Assembly (NCBI GenBank): GCA_002282445.1
Contig: NCJK01000001.1
Span: forward strand, 868,001 to 932,000
Direction of reading: 5' to 3'
Source of the DNA: Burkholderiales bacterium 39-55-53
GTDB lineage: Bacteria; Pseudomonadota; Gammaproteobacteria; Burkholderiales; Burkholderiaceae_C
DNA length: 64,000 nucleotides
Shown in pieces: positions 20,046 to 29,238 of this stretch. The first letter of the stretch is position 1, and every line of letters starts with the position of its first letter. Position numbers and translations under genes: made by a program. A model generated the notes under the pieces. The model ran no database searches and had not been told where the DNA came from. It saw nothing but the letters and a program-made list of their open reading frames with translations.

Positions 20046-20432
20046 ATGGCTACACGCTCCACGCCGCACCCCGACACACTCGCTGCTTACCGCGCGTTGG
20101 GATACAGCACACCCCCTAAAGCCAAGGTGTCAGTGCGTGGCAGATCGCAAACCCTTGAGCAAGTGGTTGACTCTGCTCCGGGCTTGGCCCAGTTCTCTGC
20201 CGTGGCACGCGATACCCAAAACCGGCTCAAAGCCATTGCCCCACTGCTGCCCGCTTCGCTGCGCCCATTGGTGCAATCAGGCGGTGTGGAAGACGATGCG
20301 TGGTGTTTGCTGGTTCCCAACAGCGCTGTCGCTGCCAAGTTACGTCAAACGCTGCCTGCTTTGTGCGCGCATTTGCGCACCAAGGGCTGGAATGTGAACA
20401 CCATTCGCGTCAAAGTCAAATCCCCTAGCTGA
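20046..20432 (+). CDS. DUF721/DciA-type protein
   Basis: Small basic protein of the DUF721 (DciA) family, which in many bacteria loads the replicative helicase DnaB. I start it at the ATG at 20046 (MATRSTPHPDTLAAY, 128 aa); the open frame continues upstream to 19932 across the secA promoter, which is unlikely to be coding. The DUF721 core (LPASLRPLVQSGGV, CLLVPNSAVAAKLRQTLPAL) is visible. Its place beside secA is typical for Beta- and Gammaproteobacteria. The DciA role itself is inferred from the family. Confidence 0.85.
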   Translation: MATRSTPHPDTLAAYRALGYSTPPKAKVSVRGRSQTLEQVVDSAPGLAQFSAVARDTQNRLKAIAPLLPASLRPLVQSGGVEDDAWCLLVPNSAVAAKLRQTLPALCAHLRTKGWNVNTIRVKVKSPS

Positions 20433-20453
20433 CTCACGAAGTGACATGACAAA

Positions 20454-20492
20454 GAAAAACCCGCTACGCCAAAGGCGTAACGGGTTTTATTT
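20454..20492 (+). terminator. Terminator after the DUF721 gene
   Basis: A long near-perfect stem (AAACCCG-CTACGCC with GGCGTA-ACGGGTTT, about 20457-20487, loop AAA) followed by TTATTTT. It ends the plus-strand gene just before the 3' end of the convergent tRNA gene. Confidence 0.85.
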
Positions 20493-20568
20493 TGGTGCCG
20501 CTTGTCGGAATCGAACTGACGACCTACCGCTTACAAGGCGGGTGCTCTACCAACTGAGCTAAAGCGGC
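20493..20568 (-). tRNA. tRNA-Thr (anticodon TGT)
   Basis: On the minus strand the 76-base sequence folds as a cloverleaf: acceptor GCCGCTT/AAGCGGC, D arm GCTCAGTTGGTAGAGC, anticodon loop CTTGTAA (anticodon TGT, reads ACA/ACG), T arm with GTTCGATTC, discriminator A and an encoded CCA. The first base pair of the anticodon stem (C27/T43) is mismatched, the other four pair well. Identity Thr also fits overall similarity to the E. coli tRNA-Thr(TGT). Confidence 0.95.
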
Positions 20569-20599
20569 GCAGGCAAAATTATAACCTAACTTTTGGGTT

Positions 20600-21079
20600 T
20601 TATTTCACTCGCGTGAGCGCTGGACGGCCAGAAGGTGATGTGGGCGTTGGTGGTTCGTCATCCGAACCCGCTTCCGTGTGCGATGTTTCTACCGCACTCA
20701 GCACCGGACGCGCTGGCGTTGATTTCTTTTGCACGGGTACCGCCTCACCAGAAGCGGGACTCATAGGGAAGGACATGCCTTGACCGTTTTCGCGCGCATA
20801 AATCGCCATCACGCGGTTGATGGGGATGATGATTTCACGCGGTACGCCACCGAAGCGGGCTTTGAATTCAATGAACTCATTACCCAGTGTCATACCTGCC
20901 GTGGCGTCATAGCCCACGTTCAACACAATCTCACCGTTCTTGACGTACTCCATGGGCACTTGCACTGTCTCGTCGACCAAGACAGCCACATAGGGCGTAA
21001 ACCCACTGTCCGTGCACCACTCGTGCAAAGCACGCAGCAGGTACGGACGGGTTGAAGATGCGTCTGGAGCGTTCAACAT
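20600..21079 (-). CDS. sspB: ClpXP adaptor SspB
   Basis: Delivers ssrA-tagged proteins to ClpXP. The substrate-binding domain is at the N-terminus (RPYLLRALHEWCTDSG, NGEIVLNV, FKARFGGVPREI). A disordered Pro/Ser/Thr-rich linker leads to the C-terminal XB tail GRPALTRVK, which docks on ClpX. 159 aa, as expected. It lies six bases downstream of sspA, the standard operon. Confidence 0.95.
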   Translation of the reverse strand: MLNAPDASSTRPYLLRALHEWCTDSGFTPYVAVLVDETVQVPMEYVKNGEIVLNVGYDATAGMTLGNEFIEFKARFGGVPREIIIPINRVMAIYARENGQGMSFPMSPASGEAVPVQKKSTPARPVLSAVETSHTEAGSDDEPPTPTSPSGRPALTRVK

Positions 21080-21084
21080 ACGAA

Positions 21085-21696
21085 TTACTTGCGCATGACC
21101 TTTTCAGAAGGCGTCAACGCCTCGATGTAGGCTGGGCGAGAGAAGATACGTTCAGCGTACTTGAGCAAAGGTGCAGCGTTCTTCGACAAGTCGATGCCGT
21201 AGTGATCCAAACGCCACAACAACGGGGCAATCGCCACGTCGAGCATGGAGAAGTTCTCACCCAACATGTACTTGTTCTTCAAGAACACGGGGGCCAACTG
21301 TGTCAAACGATCACGGATGTGTGCACGTGCTTTTTCCAAAGCCTTGTCGTTGGCTTTGGCAGCGCGAGACTCCAAAGTCGACACGTGTGTGAACAATTCT
21401 TTTTCGAAGTTCAACAAGAACAAACGCACGCGAGCGCGCTCAACAGGGTCGCCGGGCATCAACTGTGGATGTGGGAAACGCTCGTCGATGTACTCGTTGA
21501 TGATGTTTGATTCATACAAGATCAAATCGCGCTCAACCAAGATTGGCACTTGACCGTATGGGTTCATCACATTGATGTCTTCGGGCTTGTTGTAAAGATC
21601 AACATCACGAATTTCAAAATCCATGCCTTTTTCGAACAAGACAAAACGGCAGCGATGTGAATAGGGACACGTAGTTCCCGAGTAAAGCACCATCAT
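21085..21696 (-). CDS. sspA: Stringent starvation protein A
   Basis: RNA-polymerase-associated protein with a glutathione S-transferase fold but no expected GST activity. N-terminal thioredoxin-like part (VLYSGTTCPYSHRCRFVL, split as TTCPYSHRC and FVLFEKGMDF), PYGQVPILVERD and the helical C-domain. I choose the ATG at 21696 (MMVLYSG, 203 aa) because AGGAG is nine bases upstream; the earlier ATG at 21705 would touch the Shine-Dalgarno. It is followed by sspB and preceded by the bc1 genes. Confidence 0.95.
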   Translation of the reverse strand: MMVLYSGTTCPYSHRCRFVLFEKGMDFEIRDVDLYNKPEDINVMNPYGQVPILVERDLILYESNIINEYIDERFPHPQLMPGDPVERARVRLFLLNFEKELFTHVSTLESRAAKANDKALEKARAHIRDRLTQLAPVFLKNKYMLGENFSMLDVAIAPLLWRLDHYGIDLSKNAAPLLKYAERIFSRPAYIEALTPSEKVMRK

Positions 21697-21709
21697 GATG
21701 GGCATCTCC

Positions 21710-21746
21710 TAAAAATCAAAAAGAGTGGCAGGAATACCTGTCACTC
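21710..21746 (-). terminator. Terminator of the pet operon
   Basis: On the minus strand GTGACAGG / CCTGCCAC (21725-21732 with 21737-21744, loop of four, one weak pair) is followed by a T-rich run (TCTTTTTGATTTTT). It separates petC from the downstream sspA. Confidence 0.65.
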
Positions 21747-21791
21747 CGTGAGGTGACAGCAGGCACAAGACCCGCTGCCGAATTTGTGCAA

Positions 21792-22535
21792 TTACTTGAT
21801 GTCTTTCCAGAAGGAAGCATTCAAGCGCCATGCAATGAACATGAAGCCAGCCAAGAACAACAACACGAACACACCCAAGCGTGTACGAGTGGTTTGCGCA
21901 GGCTCGCCCATCCACTGCAGGTAACCAACGAGGTCAGCCATCGCTTGGTCGTACTCTTGCTCATTCATAGAACCGGGCTTGATTTGCTCCCAGCCCTTGA
22001 ACTGCTGATGACCATCGTGTGACTCAAACACAGCGCGACGCTCGCCTTGCATTTCCCACAAGACGTGAGGCATGCCCACATCTGGGAACACCAAGTTGTT
22101 CCAGCCAGTTGGCTTGGCTTCGTCACGGTAGAACGTGCGCATGTAGGTGTAAAGGTAGTCAGCACCTGTGCCGTTGTGGCCAGCGCGTGAACGTGCGATC
22201 ACAGTCAAGTCGGGAGGTGTTGCACCAAACCACTCTTTGGCCTGTTTGGGGTCAATGTTGGACTTCATGGTGTCGCCGACTTTTTCGGTCGTGAACAACA
22301 AGTTGTCTTTGATCTGCTGCTCAGTCAAGCCGATGTCTTTCAGGCGGTTGTAACGCATGTAAGCGGCTGAGTGGCAGTTCAAGCAGTGGTTCACAAAGAT
22401 CTTGGCACCGTTTTGCAACGCGCCCATATCGTTGATTTTGTTAGGCGCTTTGTCCCACGCCATGCCGTCGCTAGATGCTTGCACACCTGCAACCAAGCCG
22501 AGGGTCAATGCCAAGCTGAGAATGATTTTTTTCAT
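21792..22535 (-). CDS. petC: Ubiquinol-cytochrome c reductase, cytochrome c1
   Basis: Haem c subunit of complex III that accepts electrons from the Rieske protein. Signal peptide MKKIILSLALTLGLVAGVQA; haem motif CLNCH (C51, C54, H55); C-terminal membrane anchor LGVFVLLFLAGFMFIAW. The probable sixth ligand Met lies in the GMPHVLW region. The start is the ATG at 22535 with GGGGAG upstream; the longer frame reads into petB. 247 aa. Third gene of petA-petB-petC. Confidence 0.95.
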   Translation of the reverse strand: MKKIILSLALTLGLVAGVQASSDGMAWDKAPNKINDMGALQNGAKIFVNHCLNCHSAAYMRYNRLKDIGLTEQQIKDNLLFTTEKVGDTMKSNIDPKQAKEWFGATPPDLTVIARSRAGHNGTGADYLYTYMRTFYRDEAKPTGWNNLVFPDVGMPHVLWEMQGERRAVFESHDGHQQFKGWEQIKPGSMNEQEYDQAMADLVGYLQWMGEPAQTTRTRLGVFVLLFLAGFMFIAWRLNASFWKDIK

Positions 22536-22555
22536 GGTTTTGTACTCCCCGAATC

Positions 22556-23965
22556 TCAGTGAGGCGTGAATGTGATGCGGTCTGGCACTGGCTTGGTTTC
22601 GCCAATGCGGCTCCAAATTGGCATCAACAAGAAGAAGCCAAAGTAGAACAGCGTACCCACTTGCGACACACGCTCACCGATAGCGGATGGTGGCTGAACG
22701 CCCAAGTAGGCCAAGACAATGAAGTTCACCACGAACACGCCGTACATGTACTTGTGCCAGTCAGGACGGTAGCGAATCGAACGTACTTCGCAGTTGTCCA
22801 ACCATGGCAAGAAGAACAAGATCACCACAGCGCCGCCCATCACGACCACGCCCCAGAACTTGGCGTCAATCGAGAGCATGAGCAAGGACACGAACACAGC
22901 CGCACCCACCACGCCAGCCTTGATGACTTTAGGCAAGTTGGTTTTGACAGCACCGAAATAAGCACCAGCCAAAACGCAAGCGATCAAGGCGTACATCATT
23001 TCGCTGGTGATCGCACGCAACATCGAATAGAAGGGCGTGAAGTACCACACTGGCGCAATGTGCAACGGTGTCTTCAATGGATCCGCAGGGATGAAGTTGT
23101 TGTACTCGAGGAAGTAACCACCGAATTCAGGCGCAAAGAAAATGATGGCGCTGAACACGATCAAGAAACCGCTCACGCCCAAGATGTCGTGCACGGTGTA
23201 GTAAGGGTGGAAAGGCACGCCGTCGAGAGGGTGGCCGTTTGCATCTTTCGGTGCGTTTGGACCTTTGATTTCAACGCCGTCTGGGTTGTTAGAACCCACT
23301 TCGTGCAGCGCAATGATGTGCGCAACCACCAAGCCCAACAGGACGAGTGGCACAGCAATCACGTGGAAGCTGAAGAAGCGGTTCAGTGTGGCGTCGCCCA
23401 CCACGTAGTCACCACGAATCAGCAAAGCCAAATCTGGACCGATGAAAGGCACAGCAGCAAACAAGTTCACGATCACTTGAGCGCCCCAATAGGACATTTG
23501 GCCCCATGGCAACAAGTAACCCATGAAGGCTTCAGCCATCAATGCCAAGAAGATGGCACAGCCGAACACCCACACCAATTCGCGAGGCTTGCGGTAAGAA
23601 CCGTAAATCAGGCCACGGTACATGTGCAAATACACCACCACAAAGAAGGCTGAAGCGCCTGTGGAGTGCATGTAGCGGATCAACCATCCCCATGGCACGT
23701 CGCGCATGATGTATTCAACAGAACCGAACGCCAAAGCAGCATCAGGCTTGTAGTGCATGACCAAGAAGATACCGGTGACGATTTGAATCACGAGCACCAA
23801 CAATGCCAATGAGCCAAAGAAGTACCAGAAGTTGAAGTTCTTGGGTGCGTAGTACTCAGAGAGGTGCTCTTTGTACATTTTTGAAGCTGGGAAGCGGTTA
23901 TCCACCCAGTTCATCAGCTTTTCGCCAGCGCTGGCGTTAGGAGAGATTTCTTTAAATTCAGCCAT
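22556..23965 (-). CDS. petB: Ubiquinol-cytochrome c reductase, cytochrome b
   Basis: Membrane core of the bc1 complex carrying both haems b and the quinone sites. About nine hydrophobic helices can be traced, and the haem-ligand His residues appear in helices 2 and 4 (RYMHSTGASAFF, FSFHVIAVPLVLL). The Qo-site motif is PVWY (in HIAPVWYFTPFY) in place of the PEWY of mitochondria, a variant known from other Proteobacteria. 469 aa, longer than mitochondrial cytochrome b because of C-terminal segments. Located 11 bases from petA. Confidence 0.96.
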   Translation of the reverse strand: MAEFKEISPNASAGEKLMNWVDNRFPASKMYKEHLSEYYAPKNFNFWYFFGSLALLVLVIQIVTGIFLVMHYKPDAALAFGSVEYIMRDVPWGWLIRYMHSTGASAFFVVVYLHMYRGLIYGSYRKPRELVWVFGCAIFLALMAEAFMGYLLPWGQMSYWGAQVIVNLFAAVPFIGPDLALLIRGDYVVGDATLNRFFSFHVIAVPLVLLGLVVAHIIALHEVGSNNPDGVEIKGPNAPKDANGHPLDGVPFHPYYTVHDILGVSGFLIVFSAIIFFAPEFGGYFLEYNNFIPADPLKTPLHIAPVWYFTPFYSMLRAITSEMMYALIACVLAGAYFGAVKTNLPKVIKAGVVGAAVFVSLLMLSIDAKFWGVVVMGGAVVILFFLPWLDNCEVRSIRYRPDWHKYMYGVFVVNFIVLAYLGVQPPSAIGERVSQVGTLFYFGFFLLMPIWSRIGETKPVPDRITFTPH

Positions 23966-23976
23966 GGTGTGTCCTA

Positions 23977-24573
23977 TCAGGCTTTCTTGTCTTCACCAAT
24001 CAACAGCTTGGTGTCGGTCAGATACATGTGTGGCGGGATTTCGAGGTTGTCTGGTGCGGGCTTGTTCTTGAACACGCGGCCTGCAATATCGAAGGTCGAA
24101 CCGTGGCAAGGACAGAAGAACCCACCTTGCCAATCGTCTGGCAGTGAAGGCTGTGCGCCTGTTTGGAACTTGTCTGAAGGTGAGCAGCCCAAATGGGTGC
24201 AAATACCGACCGTCACCAAAATTTCTGGCTTGATCGATCGGTGTTGATTCCTTGCATATGCAGGGATAGGGTAGGTCTTGCGCTCAGAGGTGGGGTCTGC
24301 CAGCTGTGACTCAGTTTTGTTCAAAGACTCCAACTGCTCAGGCGTGCGCTTGACGATCCACACTGGCTTACCACGCCATTCGACAGTCATCTTCTCACCG
24401 GGTTTCATGGCGGAAATGTCCACTTCCACAGCTGCACCAGCGGCCTTGGCACGCTCGGAAGGTTGGAATGTACTAATGAAGGGCACAGCAACCGCTGCAC
24501 CGCCGACTGCACCTGCGCATGTCGAGGCGATCAGCCACGTGCGTTTACTGGTGTCTACTGGGGTGTCACTCAT
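23977..24573 (-). CDS. petA: Ubiquinol-cytochrome c reductase, Rieske iron-sulfur subunit
   Basis: [2Fe-2S] protein that takes the first electron from ubiquinol. Cluster ligands: CTHLGC (C125, H127, C130) and CPCHGS (C154, H157, with the disulfide partner C156). The uncleaved Tat-type membrane anchor (SKRTWLIA, followed by GAVGGAAVAVPF) is at the N-terminus; TatABC is encoded further on. Start at the ATG at 24573 (MSDTPVD) with GAGGAA upstream; a TTG at 24585 is also in frame. 198 aa. First gene of petABC. Confidence 0.96.
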   Translation of the reverse strand: MSDTPVDTSKRTWLIASTCAGAVGGAAVAVPFISTFQPSERAKAAGAAVEVDISAMKPGEKMTVEWRGKPVWIVKRTPEQLESLNKTESQLADPTSERKTYPIPAYARNQHRSIKPEILVTVGICTHLGCSPSDKFQTGAQPSLPDDWQGGFFCPCHGSTFDIAGRVFKNKPAPDNLEIPPHMYLTDTKLLIGEDKKA

Positions 24574-24614
24574 GGGATTCCTCAAACAATCATCACTGGT
24601 TGGGCTAACAGCTC

Positions 24615-24645
24615 ATTGTAGCTGACCGCTACCAGAGACCCGCAA
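24615..24645 (-). promoter_or_regulatory. Possible promoter of petABC
   Basis: Minus-strand TTGCGG (24640-24645) and TACAAT (24615-24620) separated by 19 bases, about 40 bases before the petA start. The spacing is long and the match partial. Confidence 0.3.
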
Positions 24646-24716
24646 TTGGAAGTGGTTCCACTGAAAGCTGGAGGTAAGCTGAGGTGAATTTAAGTACTTT
24701 TGAATTCTTTATGCAG

Positions 24717-25775
24717 TCAGCTTGATGAACGCATGGCCCGCGCCATCGCCACGGCTGACAACAAGCTAGACGCATCAGCCTTGGCCGTACCCGCCACATC
24801 AAAGGCAGTGCCGTGGTCGGGGCTGGTACGCACCAGTGGCAGGCCGAGCGTCACGTTGACGCCCTGCTCTACGCCAAGGTATTTCACAGGAATCAAGCCT
24901 TGGTCGTGGTACATCGCGATCACCACATCAAACTCACCTGCTTTGCCGTTCTTGGCGCGTGCGCGCATGAACACGGTGTCTGGCGCAAACGGGCCGCTCA
25001 CCTGCATGCCTTCGGCGCGTGCTTGCTGCAAAGCTGGAATGATGATGTCTAGCTCTTCGCGCCCCATCAAGCCGCCCTCGCCCGCATGCGGGTTCAAGCC
25101 TGCCACGGCCATGTGCGGCGCACGGCCTGTGGCTGCAAGCTCTGCCGCATGGGTGATGCGCAGGGTTTGCAAAATATTGTCCACCGTCACCGCCTCGATG
25201 GCTTTGCGCAACGACACATGGATGCTGACCAACACGGTTTTGAGTTCGGGGTTGGCCAACATCATGCGCACCGGCATGTCGTCCACCGCCACACCCGCGT
25301 GCGCTGCGGCACACGCTTGCAGCATTTCGGTGTGGCCGGGAAACGGCACGCCCGCTGCAAACAAAGCCTCTTTGTGTAAAGGCGCAGTCACCACCGCCGA
25401 CACCTCGCCGCGCAGGGCTGCGTTGGCCGCCCACACCACGCAGTCGGCCGCCAGCTTGCCAGCAGTGGCGCTGATTTGCCCCCAGACAGGAAGTTGGTCT
25501 GTGGTCAAAGGCTGCGTCACCTGCAGCACGGGAATGGTGTGTGGCGCTTTCACTTGCGCTGCTTCGTGCAAATCACGCACCAGCTGAATCTGCATGTGTG
25601 GCGCGTGATATTCACACTGGGCCACCAGCAATGCAGCGCGCTGCATCACCGCCAAATCGCCCACCACCACGCAGCCTTGCAGCTGCTCGGGTGCATCACG
25701 AAATGCTTTGACGATGATCTCTGGGCCAATGCCCGCGACATCGCCCAGGGTGATGACCATTGGCTTGAAGGTCAT
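24717..25775 (-). CDS. pdxA: 4-hydroxythreonine-4-phosphate dehydrogenase
   Basis: Pyridoxal 5'-phosphate synthesis (DXP-dependent route): NAD-dependent oxidation of 4-phosphohydroxy-threonine. Family features: ITLGDVAGIGPEI at the N-terminus, VTAPLHKEAL, PGHTEML (metal His), LNPHAGEGG and AMYHDQGLIPVK. 352 aa, a normal length. Its start overlaps the stop of the Nif3 family gene (ATGA), so the two are translationally coupled; the reason for the pairing is not clear. Confidence 0.95.
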   Translation of the reverse strand: MTFKPMVITLGDVAGIGPEIIVKAFRDAPEQLQGCVVVGDLAVMQRAALLVAQCEYHAPHMQIQLVRDLHEAAQVKAPHTIPVLQVTQPLTTDQLPVWGQISATAGKLAADCVVWAANAALRGEVSAVVTAPLHKEALFAAGVPFPGHTEMLQACAAAHAGVAVDDMPVRMMLANPELKTVLVSIHVSLRKAIEAVTVDNILQTLRITHAAELAATGRAPHMAVAGLNPHAGEGGLMGREELDIIIPALQQARAEGMQVSGPFAPDTVFMRARAKNGKAGEFDVVIAMYHDQGLIPVKYLGVEQGVNVTLGLPLVRTSPDHGTAFDVAGTAKADASSLLSAVAMARAMRSSS

Positions 25776-26539
25776 GCGGGGTTATCAATCTCAATGAACT
25801 GGTGCGTGATGCCAAGTTGTGCCGCCACATGAGCTGCTGCGGCAGGCGCACCATAACGCTCGGTGGCGTGATGGCCGCAGGCCAAAAATGCCACGCCGGT
25901 TTCGCGGGCCAAGTGCGCTTGCGGCTCTGAAATTTCGCCGGTGATGAACGCATCCACACCCGAAGCAATAGCCGCGTCAAAGTAGCTTTGCGCACCACCT
26001 GTACACCACGCCACTTTGCGAATTTCACGCACAGGCGTTTGCACCACCACGGGCTCGCGTTGCAAAGCTGTAGACACCACAGACGCCAATGCATGCACAT
26101 TGGCAAATGCTTGGCCGTCGGCACGTGTGCCCCACAGCCCTAAATCTTGTTCACCAAACGAGCCCTGCACTTGCAGGCCCAAGCGCTTGCCAAGCTGCGC
26201 GTTGTTGCCCAACTCGGGGTGAGCATCCAGCGGCAAGTGGTAGGCCAGCAAATTGATGTTGTGTGCCAGCAGCAATTGCAGGCGTTGTTTCATCCAGCCC
26301 GTGACCGTGCCATCTTGGCCACGCCAAAACAAACCGTGGTGCACAAAGATGGCATCGGCTTTCGCATCAATCGCCGCTTCAATCAAAGCGCGGCTGGCGG
26401 TCACGCCAGACACGATGTGGCGAATGTGTTCCGCACCTTCCACCTGCAAGCCGTTAGGCCCGTAGTCTTTGAAACGTGCGGGCTGCAACAGCTCGGTGCA
26501 GGCACTCAGCAAGGCTTGGCGGGTGACGGTGTGGCTCAT
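25772..26539 (-). CDS. Nif3-like dinuclear metal centre protein (YbgI family)
   Basis: Widely conserved protein of debated function, assigned GTP cyclohydrolase I type 2-like or hydrolase roles in different species. Metal-binding residues are visible in FVHHGLFW, LAYHLPLDAHPELGNN (split as AYHLPLDAHP), and near the C-terminus GHHATERYG. 255 aa, fitting the short form without the central PII-like insertion. It is placed between an HtrA protease gene and pdxA. Confidence 0.9.
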   Translation of the reverse strand: MSHTVTRQALLSACTELLQPARFKDYGPNGLQVEGAEHIRHIVSGVTASRALIEAAIDAKADAIFVHHGLFWRGQDGTVTGWMKQRLQLLLAHNINLLAYHLPLDAHPELGNNAQLGKRLGLQVQGSFGEQDLGLWGTRADGQAFANVHALASVVSTALQREPVVVQTPVREIRKVAWCTGGAQSYFDAAIASGVDAFITGEISEPQAHLARETGVAFLACGHHATERYGAPAAAAHVAAQLGITHQFIEIDNPA

Positions 26540-26549
26540 CGTGGCAGCC

Positions 26550-27701
26550 TTACTTTTGAAGTTTGGGTTTGGGGCGCTGCGCGGGCGTCACGTCTAGCGT
26601 GAGGGTTTGGCTGCGGCGCATCACCTCTAGCTTTGCAGCTTTACCTGGTGTGAGCGAAGCGATCTGCGTCAGCAACTCACCCACGTTTTTCACAGGCTGG
26701 CCCGCCACTTTCAGCAGCAAGTCGCCGGGGCGCAAACCGGCATTCGCAGCTGGCCCGTTTTGCAACACGCCCGTGACGATGACGCCTTCGGACTGCTTGG
26801 ACAAACCAAATGTTTCAGCCAATTCAGCCGTCAGTTCCATCGGCTCAATGCCCACCCAGCCGCGCACCACTTGGCCATCGCGCACGATGCCTTCCAGCAC
26901 TTGGCGTGCCGTCGACACAGGAATGGCAAAGCCAATGCCCATGCTCCCGCCCGAGCGAGAAAAGATAGCCGTGTTGATGCCAATCAGGTTGCCATTTACA
27001 TCCACCAATGCGCCGCCCGAGTTACCGGGGTTGATGGCCGCATCGGTCTGGATGAAGTTCTCAAAGGTGTTGATGCCCAGTTGGTTGCGGCCCAAGGCTG
27101 ACACGATGCCACTGGTTACTGTTTGGCCCACGCCAAATGGGTTGCCAATGGCCAACACGCGGTCACCCACTTGGGCGGTGTCTGAGTTGCCTAGCGTGAT
27201 GACGGGCAAGCGCTCAAGGTCGATGCGCAAAATGGCGAGGTCGGTATCGGGGTCTGCGCCAATCACTTGCGCAATGGCACGGCGGCTGTCGCTGAGCGTG
27301 ACTTGAATTTCAGCCGCACCTTCAATCACATGGTTGTTGGTGAGGATGTAGCCCTCGGGGCTAACGATGACGCCACTGCCCAAACCTTGCTGTGGCGCTT
27401 GGTCTTCACGGTCGCCGTAAAAGAAGCGAAACCACGGGTCGTTTTGAAACGGATGCGCGGGCGCATTGGCCTGCGTGGTGGCAATGCTCACCACCGCGGG
27501 CGACGCCAGTTTGGCGGCGGGGCTATAGCTGCCGGGCATGGCCACGCCCGATGCATTGGGCGCTGCCTCAATCAGCGTCACGCCGTTGGTGGCGACTGAT
27601 GCACGCTGATGGATCCACTCTGGCTTTAAGGTCATCACCACAAACCAAATGGCCACCAACACGGTGACCACTTGAGAGAATAACAACCATTGACGTTTCA
27701 T
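26550..27701 (-). CDS. HtrA/DegS-type periplasmic serine protease
   Basis: Membrane-anchored quality-control protease. N-terminal membrane helix (LLFSQVVTVLVAIWFVVM); trypsin-like domain with the triad His124 (TNNHVIEG), Asp154 (DTDLAIL) and Ser228 (GNSGGAL); a single C-terminal PDZ domain (about 275-370, with GLRPGDLLLKV). One PDZ and an uncleaved anchor resemble DegS more than DegP, but in Burkholderiales this form has no proven SigmaE-signalling role. 383 aa. It precedes the Nif3-like and pdxA genes. Confidence 0.93.
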   Translation of the reverse strand: MKRQWLLFSQVVTVLVAIWFVVMTLKPEWIHQRASVATNGVTLIEAAPNASGVAMPGSYSPAAKLASPAVVSIATTQANAPAHPFQNDPWFRFFYGDREDQAPQQGLGSGVIVSPEGYILTNNHVIEGAAEIQVTLSDSRRAIAQVIGADPDTDLAILRIDLERLPVITLGNSDTAQVGDRVLAIGNPFGVGQTVTSGIVSALGRNQLGINTFENFIQTDAAINPGNSGGALVDVNGNLIGINTAIFSRSGGSMGIGFAIPVSTARQVLEGIVRDGQVVRGWVGIEPMELTAELAETFGLSKQSEGVIVTGVLQNGPAANAGLRPGDLLLKVAGQPVKNVGELLTQIASLTPGKAAKLEVMRRSQTLTLDVTPAQRPKPKLQK

Positions 27702-27719
27702 GGTGTGTTTGCGCTGCGC

Positions 27720-28490
27720 TTATTCGGCGTCAGGCGCTTGGGTGTGTTTGATGAAGAGTTGCGCAGCCCAAATGCCGATCTCGTACAAGATGCACATGGG
27801 AATAGCCAGCGCCAGCTGCGACACCACATCGGGCGGCGTCACGATGGCCGCAATGATGAAGGCCAACACAATGAAGTACGAGCGGAAGTCTTTGAGCTTG
27901 TCGATGGTCACCACATTCATGCGGGCCAACACAATCACCACGATGGGCACTTCAAACGCCAAACCAAAGGCGATGAACATGCTGATGACAAAGCCCAAAT
28001 AGGCCTCGATATCAGGTGCAGCCGTGATGCTCTTGGGCGCAAAGCTTTGGATGAACGCAAACACTTGGCCAAACACGAAGAAGTAACAAAAAGCCACGCC
28101 CACCATGAACAGCAAAGTACTGGACACCACCAAAGGCATGATCAGCTTCTTCTCGTGTGAGTACAAGCCAGGCGCAATGAACGCCCATACTTGGTACAGC
28201 ACCACGGGCAGCGCGATCAAGAATGCGGTCATCAGCAAGATCTTGAGCGGAACCAAAAACGGTGAAATCACAGACGTGGCAATCAGCGTTGCGCCTGCAG
28301 GCAACTGCGCCACCAAAGGCGCGGCCAGCAAGTCATACAACTCAGCAGGACCGGGGTAAACAGCCAGCGCAGCGCCAGCCACCATCACCGCAATGGTGGC
28401 TTTGACCAGACGGTCACGCAGCTCGATCAAATGCTGCACAAACGGCTGCTCAGTGCCAGCCAATTCGTCTTTTGAGGGGGTATCAGACAT
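27720..28490 (-). CDS. tatC: Twin-arginine translocase subunit TatC
   Basis: Six-helix core of the Tat system that binds RR signal peptides with TatB. The N-terminal cytoplasmic signature is [12 protein letters not shown] and the first periplasmic loop region has FLVPLKI; helices such as [20 protein letters not shown] follow. 256 aa. It overlaps tatB by eight bases in the tatA-tatB-tatC operon. A likely local client is the Rieske protein. Confidence 0.96.
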   Translation of the reverse strand: MSDTPSKDELAGTEQPFVQHLIELRDRLVKATIAVMVAGAALAVYPGPAELYDLLAAPLVAQLPAGATLIATSVISPFLVPLKILLMTAFLIALPVVLYQVWAFIAPGLYSHEKKLIMPLVVSSTLLFMVGVAFCYFFVFGQVFAFIQSFAPKSITAAPDIEAYLGFVISMFIAFGLAFEVPIVVIVLARMNVVTIDKLKDFRSYFIVLAFIIAAIVTPPDVVSQLALAIPMCILYEIGIWAAQLFIKHTQAPDAE

Positions 28491-28956
28491 GTTCAGAACG
28501 CTTCACAGGGCGGAAACGCGCCACGCGGGCAGCGCCAGATTGCGCCTTGGTGCGCACACCTTGACGGGCTTTGTACCAATGCGGGGTTGAGCCACGCTTG
28601 AGACGCCACTTCTTGCCGGGGTTTTGGTAGCTGGGCGCTGGCGACTCCAACGGCACATAAGGCTCGCTAGAGAGCCCAGCCGTGGTCTCGGCCCAGTCTT
28701 TCTCGAAGTCTGCGCTGGCGGTGTGCACGGATTGCTCCACATCGCGCGCGGCAGACTCCATCGACTCTTTCATCTTCTTGAGCTCGTCGAGCTCCATCGT
28801 GCGGTTCACCTCGGCCTTCACGTCCGAGATGTAACGACGCGCTTTGCCGATCATCGTCCCCATGGTGCGGGCCACGGTAGGAAGCCGCTCAGGCCCGATG
28901 ACCACCAAGGCCACCGCGCTCACTACCGCAATTTTGGAAAAATCAAGATCAAACAA
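28483..28956 (-). CDS. tatB: Sec-independent translocase subunit TatB
   Basis: Partner of TatC in signal-peptide recognition. Short N-terminal membrane helix followed by the hinge and amphipathic helix ([16 protein letters not shown]), including the conserved GPERLP. The C-terminal 60 residues are basic and variable, ending in [11 protein letters not shown]. 157 aa. Located 19 bases after tatA. Confidence 0.95.
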   Translation of the reverse strand: MFDLDFSKIAVVSAVALVVIGPERLPTVARTMGTMIGKARRYISDVKAEVNRTMELDELKKMKESMESAARDVEQSVHTASADFEKDWAETTAGLSSEPYVPLESPAPSYQNPGKKWRLKRGSTPHWYKARQGVRTKAQSGAARVARFRPVKRSEHV

Positions 28957-28975
28957 AGTACGCGATCAGATGCAA

Positions 28976-29206
28976 TTAAGACTTGTTCTTGACTTCAACG
29001 TCAATGGTGGTTTTGTCAGCAGACACTGCGGCAGCGGGCGCTGCAGCCTTGTCGTCAGCAGGTGCACTGCCGTCCTTCATGCCGTCTTTGAAGCCTTTCA
29101 CAGCACCGCCCAAATCGCCGCCGAGATTGCGCAGCTTCTTGGTACCAAACACCATGATGACGATCAACAACACGATCAGCCAATGCCAAATTGAAAACGA
29201 ACCCAT
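28976..29206 (-). CDS. tatA: Sec-independent translocase subunit TatA
   Basis: Pore-forming or membrane-thinning Tat subunit. Sequence starts [27 protein letters not shown] (in part), with the FGTKKL hinge and the amphipathic helix [16 protein letters not shown]. The acidic/Ala-rich tail is typical. 76 aa. First gene of tatABC and downstream of hinT. Confidence 0.96.
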   Translation of the reverse strand: MGSFSIWHWLIVLLIVIMVFGTKKLRNLGGDLGGAVKGFKDGMKDGSAPADDKAAAPAAAVSADKTTIDVEVKNKS

Positions 29207-29238
29207 GTATGACTCCTAAGTTATTGTGTTAATTCTAA

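Noticed and set aside
23000-23080. PVWY instead of PEWY in cytochrome b as a possible novelty
   Set aside because: This substitution is known from bacterial cytochrome b of related Proteobacteria.
22559-23653. Long plus-strand frame (364 codons) opposite petB
   Set aside because: Antisense shadow of a conserved gene; His/Gln-rich composition typical of reversed codons and no known motifs.
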